Positions 59,187-64,000 of a stretch of 64,000 nt of DNA are shown here, piece after piece. Position 1 is the first letter of the stretch; the number at the start of each line of letters is the position of its first letter. The notes under the pieces were generated by a model. That model was not told the DNA's origin, did no database searches, and worked only from the letters and a program-made list of their open reading frames with translations. The position numbers and the translations under genes are program-made. The DNA lies in assembly GCF_019931165.1 (NCBI RefSeq), contig NZ_JAIOUP010000009.1:39260-103259 (forward strand), given 5' to 3'. Source of the stretch: Schnuerera sp. xch1. Its GTDB lineage: Bacteria > Bacillota > Clostridia > Tissierellales > Tepidimicrobiaceae.

Positions 59187-60449
59187 ATGATAGGTGAAAA
59201 GATTCAACAGGCTAATAAAGAAGCTGTTAGAAGATTGTTAAATGCTCAACCAACTATAGTTGGCATGGGAATAGCAGGTAAAGATATACCAGGAATGACA
59301 AAGAATACTGTACTACATGCAGGACCGCCTATTACATGGGATAAAATGAGTGGACCACTAAGAGGAGCAGTTATTGGTGGACTTATTTATGAGGGTCTAG
59401 CATCAAATGAAGAAGAAGCAATAGCTTTAGTTGAATCAGGGGAAATAACTTTTGACTCCTGTCATCATCATAACGCTGTAGGGCCAATGGCTGGAGTTAC
59501 AACCTACTCAATGCCAGTATGGATAATTCAAAATAAAACTTATGGTAATTTTGCTTATTGCACTCTAAATGAGGGGTTAGGGAAAGTTCTTCGTTATGGT
59601 GCGTATAGTGAAGAAGTAATAATTAAGCTTAAATGGATGGAAACTGTACTTGCTCCAGTATTAAAAGCTACATTAGAACTTTCAGGAGAAATCGATTTAA
59701 AACCTATGATAGCTCAAGTTCTTCAAATGGGTGATGAAGGACATAATAGAAATACAGCTGGCACATCATTACTTATAAGAGAATTAGCATCATACCTCGT
59801 ACAAACTGATTTCTCAACTGATGATAAAGTTGATGTATTAAAATTTATGCATAGTAATGATCACTTTTTCTTAAATATAACCATGCCTTCTGCCAAATGT
59901 TCATTGGATCCATTGGAGGATATAAGATATAGCACAATAGTTTATACAATGGCTAGAAATGGTACTGAATTCGGTATTAGAGTTGCGGGACTAGGTAATA
60001 GATGGTTTACTGCCCCCGCGGAGATAGTAGATGGATTATACTTCCCAGGTTATTCCTTAGAAGATGCAAATCCAGATATTGGGGATAGTGTTATAACAGA
60101 AACATCTGGAATAGGTGGATTCGCTATGGCATCTGCTATACCAATAGTACAGTTTGTTGGTGGTACTCCACAAGATGCTATAAATTATTCAAAAACTATG
60201 TATGAGATAACTGAAGCGGAAAACAATACCTATAAGATACCAGTACTTGATTTTAGGGGTACAGCTACAGGTATAGATATAAGAAAAGTTGTAGAAACTA
60301 GTATATTGCCAATAATCAATACGGGTATTGCACACAAAGAACCAGGAATAGGACAAATTGGAGCAGGATTAGTTCGTCCACCGATGAAATGCTTTGAGGA
60401 TGCATTAGAGGCATTTGTAAATAGACTTGAAAAAGAAGGAAATTTATAA
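59187..60449 (+). CDS. DUF1116 protein, AllG-like subunit of a carbamoyltransferase
   Basis: A 420-residue DUF1116 protein (YlbE, AllG). Conserved blocks are AQPTIVGMGIAGKDIPGMTK, LHAGPPITWDKMSGPLRGAV, FDSCHHHNAVGPMAGVTTYS, QMGDEGHNRNTAGTSLLIRE and the C-terminal GIAHKEPGIGQIGAGLVRPP. HHHN and the GDEGHNRN block are probable active-site elements. It completes the AllFGH-type set. The ATG follows GAAAGGAAG. A 320-base gap with a possible operator separates it from the cyclase gene. Confidence 0.9.
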   Translation: MIGEKIQQANKEAVRRLLNAQPTIVGMGIAGKDIPGMTKNTVLHAGPPITWDKMSGPLRGAVIGGLIYEGLASNEEEAIALVESGEITFDSCHHHNAVGPMAGVTTYSMPVWIIQNKTYGNFAYCTLNEGLGKVLRYGAYSEEVIIKLKWMETVLAPVLKATLELSGEIDLKPMIAQVLQMGDEGHNRNTAGTSLLIRELASYLVQTDFSTDDKVDVLKFMHSNDHFFLNITMPSAKCSLDPLEDIRYSTIVYTMARNGTEFGIRVAGLGNRWFTAPAEIVDGLYFPGYSLEDANPDIGDSVITETSGIGGFAMASAIPIVQFVGGTPQDAINYSKTMYEITEAENNTYKIPVLDFRGTATGIDIRKVVETSILPIINTGIAHKEPGIGQIGAGLVRPPMKCFEDALEAFVNRLEKEGNL

Positions 60450-60769
60450 TAATAAATTATCTAATTCCTATAGAAGAACATTATAATCATAATATTTTGC
60501 GTTTCTAATAATAGGACCTTTAGTATGTGAAATTAAAAGATATATAACAAAAAATATAAAGTTTTAATCATGTTTAACAGATTTCTAAATTAAGGTTTTC
60601 ATTTTGGGGTGTTCCTCCTTTTTATAAATTTAAGTTTTTTAGCTCACTAAAATCATATCAAAAAGAAAAGGAGACAGCCAAATTAAGATAAGGTATTTAA
60701 AAATTAAAGTTTGGGTGTCAAAATATATCTTTATATTGACACTACGTAAAATTTAAGGGGGAGTTAAGT
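60450..60769. other. Intergenic region with a possible operator before the cyclase gene
   Basis: About 320 AT-rich bases. GTGTCAA (60715-60721) and TTGACAC (60736-60742) form an inverted repeat with a 14-base spacer, which could be a regulator site. Upstream nothing was recognised apart from AT-rich sequence. The ribosome site of the next gene, AAGGGGGAG, closes the region. Confidence 0.4.
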
Positions 60770-61570
60770 ATGAATATTTTTGAACAATGGGAAAATGTCA
60801 AGATGTATGATTTAACTCAAACAATTAGTCATTTATCACCACCTTGGCCAACCTATGAGCCATTACAAATTAAATTCTTTAAAAGGTTAGCACCAAATGG
60901 TGCAAATGGGCAGTTGATAACTACTTCTAACCATGTTGGAACTCATTTGGATGGTCCCATGCATTTTGATACTTCTGGAAGAGATATTGCATCACTAGAA
61001 CTTGAAAAATTAGTTGGCCCAGGAGTTATAGTAGACATATCAGATATAGCTGAAGATTATAGTATTTATACTCCAGAAGATATTATGAAAAGAGTCGAAG
61101 TTAAAAAGGGTGATATATTAATAATTAATACAGGGTACCATAAATATGGATATGATCAGCCAGAAGCAGATGAAAGAAGATATATGCTTAGGCATCCAGG
61201 TCCGTCAATGGATTTTGTTGACTGGGTAAAAGAAATGGAAATTAAGTGGATTGGTGTCGATTGTGGTTCAGCAGACCACCCAATGAATACTAAGATTCGT
61301 GATTGGGAACCAGGAGAAGCAAAATTAGCAGATAAATACTTAAAAGAAAAATATGGTAAAGACTTAAATGAAATATATCCATGGCCAGATGTTTATCAAG
61401 CAATGCATGTGCAAGTATTTCCACAACCACATGAAATAATTCATGCAGAAAATTTAGGTGGAGATATAGATAAAGTTCTTAATAAACGTATGATAATTGG
61501 ATGCTTCCCATGGAGATTTGTTGGTGGAGAATCGTCAATCTGTCGTATAGTAGCATTTGATACTGAGTAA
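60770..61570 (+). CDS. Cyclase-family metal hydrolase; candidate barbiturate ring-opening enzyme
   Basis: A 266-residue cyclase-family hydrolase with the canonical metal motif NHVGTHLDGPMHFDTSG (His, His, Asp and His all present, unlike the homologue at 17647). YDLTQTISHLSPPWPTYEP opens the chain and HAENLGGDIDKVL with a conserved Glu occurs near residue 224. Members hydrolyse cyclic or linear amides. In a cluster with a uracil permease, a molybdenum hydroxylase and a carbamoyltransferase, opening of barbiturate to ureidomalonate is an attractive but unproven role. A perfect palindromic terminator follows, so the gene may be its own transcription unit. Confidence 0.8.
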   Translation: MNIFEQWENVKMYDLTQTISHLSPPWPTYEPLQIKFFKRLAPNGANGQLITTSNHVGTHLDGPMHFDTSGRDIASLELEKLVGPGVIVDISDIAEDYSIYTPEDIMKRVEVKKGDILIINTGYHKYGYDQPEADERRYMLRHPGPSMDFVDWVKEMEIKWIGVDCGSADHPMNTKIRDWEPGEAKLADKYLKEKYGKDLNEIYPWPDVYQAMHVQVFPQPHEIIHAENLGGDIDKVLNKRMIIGCFPWRFVGGESSICRIVAFDTE

Positions 61571-61588
61571 TAAAAGAGAAAAAGTATT

Positions 61589-61622
61589 AAACAATTACCT
61601 ACCTTAAGGTAGGTAATTGTTT
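61589..61622 (+). terminator. Perfect palindromic terminator after the cyclase gene
   Basis: AAACAATTACCTACCTT is followed by its exact reverse complement, 18 bases after the stop, ending in TTGTTTAA. Confidence 0.8.
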
Positions 61623-61719
61623 AACTCATGTTAAAAAGAGCCAGAAGATTATATTTCAATGCTAAAAATATAGAAATAGCACAATATAAATTTGTTCATG
61701 TTACATGAGGAGGAATTTA

Positions 61720-62907
61720 ATGAAAACATCGTTAGAGAATATAAAAGTGCTTGATCTTACTAGAGTTTTAGCGGGCCCTTTTGCAACTATGGTATTGGGA
61801 GATTTAGGGGCGGATATAATAAAAATAGAAATGCCAATTAAAGGTGACGATGCAAGGCACTTTGGTCCCTATATAAGCGATGAAAGTGCTTATTTTATTA
61901 GCCTTAATAGAAATAAGAGAAGTATGACTTTAAATTTAAAGGTTGAAAAGGGAAAAGAATTATTTTTAGAGATGATTAGAAATGTGGATGTTATTGTAGA
62001 AAACTATAGACCAGGAACTATGGAGAAGTTAGGCATAGGGTATGAAGCTTTAAAGAAAATAAATCCTAAACTTGTATATGCTGCAGTATCGGGATATGGA
62101 CATACAGGTCCTTATAGTAAAAGGGCAGCGTATGATGCAGTAGTACAGGCGATGGGCGGAGTGATGAGTATTACTGGAGAGAAAAATGGACGGCCAACAA
62201 GAGTGGGGACTTCTATTGGAGATATAACAGCTGGATTATATGTAGTTATAGGAATTTTGGCAGCTCTCAATATTAGAAATGAAACAGGGAGAGGACAAAA
62301 AGTTGATGTAGCAATGCTAGATTGTCAGGTTGCAATTCTTGAAAATGCCATAGCTCGTTATGTGGTAACTGGTGAAATACCTAAACCTGGTGGGAACAGA
62401 CATCCATCTATAGTACCTTTTGAAACTTTTGAGACTAAAGATGGAGAAATCATGATTGCTGTAGGAAATAATTCGCTATGGGCAAGCTTTTGTAATGTAA
62501 TAGGAAAACAAAAGTTAATAGAAGATGTGAGATTTAAAACTAATCGTTTAAGAAATGAAAATTACGATGAGCTAAGGCCTTTAATAGCTAGAGTTATAAA
62601 AAAGAAGACAATTAAGGAATGGCAGGAGATACTGGATGATGCAGGAGTCCCTAATGGACCTATAAATACAATAGATAAGGTTTTAGAGGATCCACAAGTG
62701 ATAGCAAGAGATATGATACAAGAAATAAATCATCCGATATCAGGACAATTAAAAGTGCCAGGGATACCTATAAAACTGAGTGATACTCCGGGGGCGATAA
62801 GAAGGGCAGCACCAATTTTAGGTGAGCATAGAAACGAAATATTGAAAGAAATTTTAAGCTATGATGACAATAAGATTGAAGAATTAGAAAAGGAAAATAT
62901 ATTTTAA
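61720..62907 (+). CDS. Class III (CaiB/BaiF) CoA-transferase; candidate malonate CoA-transferase
   Basis: A 395-residue family III CoA-transferase. VLDLTRVLAGPFATMVLGDL, GADIIKIEMP and DVIVENYRPGTMEKLGIGYE are family blocks, and Asp 168 in TSIGDITAGLY matches the catalytic Asp of formyl-CoA transferase. It moves CoA from a donor acyl-CoA to a carboxylate. In the module it would activate the acid left after nitrogen removal; malonate is the suggestion, because an acyl-CoA carboxyltransferase gene follows. Oxalate or other acids are possible. The ATG at 61720 follows GAGGAGGAA; an ATG at 61705 precedes that site. Confidence 0.88.
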   Translation: MKTSLENIKVLDLTRVLAGPFATMVLGDLGADIIKIEMPIKGDDARHFGPYISDESAYFISLNRNKRSMTLNLKVEKGKELFLEMIRNVDVIVENYRPGTMEKLGIGYEALKKINPKLVYAAVSGYGHTGPYSKRAAYDAVVQAMGGVMSITGEKNGRPTRVGTSIGDITAGLYVVIGILAALNIRNETGRGQKVDVAMLDCQVAILENAIARYVVTGEIPKPGGNRHPSIVPFETFETKDGEIMIAVGNNSLWASFCNVIGKQKLIEDVRFKTNRLRNENYDELRPLIARVIKKKTIKEWQEILDDAGVPNGPINTIDKVLEDPQVIARDMIQEINHPISGQLKVPGIPIKLSDTPGAIRRAAPILGEHRNEILKEILSYDDNKIEELEKENIF

Positions 62908-62911
62908 ATAT

Positions 62912-62931
62912 AATAGGCTCTTTCTAGAGCC
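62912..62931 (+). other. Small hairpin between CoA-transferase and carbamate kinase genes
   Basis: AGGCTCT and AGAGCCT form a short stem before the next ribosome site. It is too weak for a confident terminator and may be a processing or stabilising element. Confidence 0.4.
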
Positions 62932-62953
62932 TGTAACTTTGGAGGAGTATAAA

Positions 62954-63892
62954 TTGGAAAAAGTAGTAGTTGCATTGGGAGGAAACGCTTTGCAGGATGG
63001 TGATAGCGATACTACAGCGGAGACCCAGCTAAAAATAATAGAAAGAACCATGAAATGTTTAGTAGATTTAATAAAAGAAGGCTATGATCTAATTATAACC
63101 CATGGTAATGGACCTCAGGTTGGAAGAATAGTTATTCAAAATGAAATAGCAAATAAAGTGACTCCAGCTATGCCCCTTGATGTTTGTGGTGCAATGAGTC
63201 AGGGAATGATTGGGTATCATATGCAACAAACTTTGAGGTATGAATTGGCAACTAGGGGAATTAAGAAGCCAGTAGTAACAATAATTACACAAGTAGTAGT
63301 AGACAAAGAAGATCAAGCTTTTAAAAAAGTAGCGAAACCTATAGGTCCTTTTTATACAAAAGAAGAAGCAAAAGTACTTAAAAAAGAAAAGGGATACAAT
63401 ATAATAGAAGATTCGGGTAGGGGATATAGAAGAGTAGTAGCATCACCACAACCAAAGCGAATAGTAGAAATAGAAACAATAAAAACTTTAATAGATAATA
63501 ATAATATTGTTATAACGGTAGGTGGTGGTGGAATACCTGTAATTGAAGAAAAAGGGAAAATAAGAGGTGTAGAAGCAGTTATAGATAAAGATTTAGCTTC
63601 AGAAATACTTGCAGAAGATATAGATGCAGATACGTTAATTATACTGACTGCAGTAGAGAAGGTGGCTATAAACTTTGGAAAGCCAAATCAAAACGAATTG
63701 GATGAGGTAACGGTAGATGAAATGAAAAAATATGTTGCAGAGGGACATTTTGCTCCTGGAAGTATGTTGCCTAAGGTATTAGCGGGAATAAAATTTACAG
63801 AATCAAAACCTGGAAGGAAAACTATAATAACATCACTAGATAAAGCTAAAGAAGGCCTTGAAGGTTTAAGAGGAACAATTATAGTTAATTAA
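62954..63892 (+). CDS. arcC: Carbamate kinase
   Basis: A 312-residue carbamate kinase, transferring phosphate from carbamoyl phosphate to ADP and so yielding ATP, ammonia and CO2. Family blocks: VVVALGGNALQDG, IITHGNGPQVGRI, PLDVCGAMSQGMIGYHMQQT, VVASPQPKRIVEIETIKTLI, VGGGGIPVIEEKG and FAPGSMLPKVLAGIKF. The TTG at 62954 is preferred, with GGAGGAG seven bases upstream; the frame from 62939 runs through that site. With the FdrA set upstream, it makes the pathway energy-conserving, as in anaerobic allantoin and arginine use. Confidence 0.95.
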   Translation: MEKVVVALGGNALQDGDSDTTAETQLKIIERTMKCLVDLIKEGYDLIITHGNGPQVGRIVIQNEIANKVTPAMPLDVCGAMSQGMIGYHMQQTLRYELATRGIKKPVVTIITQVVVDKEDQAFKKVAKPIGPFYTKEEAKVLKKEKGYNIIEDSGRGYRRVVASPQPKRIVEIETIKTLIDNNNIVITVGGGGIPVIEEKGKIRGVEAVIDKDLASEILAEDIDADTLIILTAVEKVAINFGKPNQNELDEVTVDEMKKYVAEGHFAPGSMLPKVLAGIKFTESKPGRKTIITSLDKAKEGLEGLRGTIIVN

Positions 63893-63936
63893 TTGTCTTA
63901 TTTTATATCAGGAATATCATATGAGGAGGACCAAAA

Positions 63937-64000
63937 TTGAATGAGAAAATTGAAAATCTCCTAGAAACCAAAAAAAGAATAGAACTTGGTGGCGGAGAAA
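63937..64000 (+). CDS. Acyl-CoA carboxylase/decarboxylase carboxyltransferase subunit, N-terminal fragment, cut by window edge
   Basis: Only 21 codons are visible: MNEKIENLLETKKRIELGGG then Glu. The IELGGGE motif is the start of propionyl-CoA carboxylase beta, methylmalonyl-CoA decarboxylase alpha and malonyl-CoA decarboxylase-type carboxyltransferases. The TTG follows GAGGAGGA six bases upstream; an ATG at 63941 in another frame soon stops. Placed after a CoA-transferase, it suggests decarboxylation of a malonyl-type CoA ester, possibly by a biotin system encoded outside the window. Confidence 0.7.
   Translation, partial: MNEKIENLLETKKRIELGGGE

Noticed and set aside
1..64000. CRISPR arrays, tRNA or rRNA genes, complete insertion sequences, prophage
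   Set aside because: No regularly spaced repeats, no transposase or integrase-like frames and no rRNA- or tRNA-like sequences were noticed while reading; a dedicated scan was not possible.

Overview
The window is AT-rich DNA with strong AGGAGG-type ribosome binding sites, many TTG and GTG starts and gene families typical of anaerobic Firmicutes. The content (purine and imidazole catabolism, several molybdenum hydroxylases, microcompartment shell genes, no respiratory genes) suggests a Clostridia/Tissierellia-type fermenter related in lifestyle to purinolytic clostridia. No rRNA, tRNA, CRISPR array or complete insertion sequence was seen.

Layout. (1) 1-14430 is mostly housekeeping: the HtpG C-terminus, a small GH73 lysozyme-like enzyme, an M18 aminopeptidase, a PcsB-like coiled-coil protein with FtsE and FtsX, a secreted M14 carboxypeptidase, a GltS symporter, a CntK-like racemase divergent from a YuiF-like transporter, a RelA/SpoT-domain protein and a secreted copper-amine-oxidase-N domain protein. 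(2) 14565-33751 is a purine module: guanine deaminase, a PucR regulator, a divergent cyclase-family hydrolase, then a long operon with a ring-opening amidohydrolase, an isochorismatase-fold amidase, UbiX, UbiD, three hexameric and one pentameric microcompartment shell proteins, a TIGR02536-like protein, a divergent adenine-deaminase homologue, an AzgA-type purine permease, a four-subunit molybdenum hydroxylase and a canonical adenine deaminase. (3) 34288-46528 holds a second molybdenum hydroxylase, a YfcC-type carrier, two histidine-ammonia-lyase homologues that both lack the MIO-forming Ala-Ser-Gly and that flank a BCCT betaine transporter, then MocA-like, XdhC and ModE-like genes. (4) 46731-64000 holds an amidase, a third molybdenum hydroxylase, a fragment of a fourth, a uracil-permease-type NCS2 carrier, a second PucR, a FdrA/DUF1116/DUF2877 carbamoyltransferase set, a second cyclase, a class III CoA-transferase, carbamate kinase and the start of an acyl-CoA carboxyltransferase.

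Two pathway hypotheses stand out. In region 2 the genes match, step by step, the classical clostridial xanthine fermentation (xanthine, 4-ureido-5-imidazolecarboxylate, 4-amino-5-imidazolecarboxylate, 4-aminoimidazole, 4-imidazolone, formiminoglycine), apparently organised around a microcompartment with no aldehyde chemistry. In region 4 the genes fit an ATP-yielding anaerobic version of oxidative pyrimidine breakdown: uracil to barbiturate (molybdenum hydroxylase), ring opening to ureidomalonate (cyclase), phosphorolysis to carbamoyl phosphate and malonamate (FdrA set), ATP from carbamate kinase, malonamate to malonate (amidase), then malonyl-CoA and decarboxylation. Region 3 looks like uptake and 1,2-elimination of a trimethylated imidazole amino acid such as ergothioneine. 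All three pathway assignments are inferences from gene families and neighbourhood.
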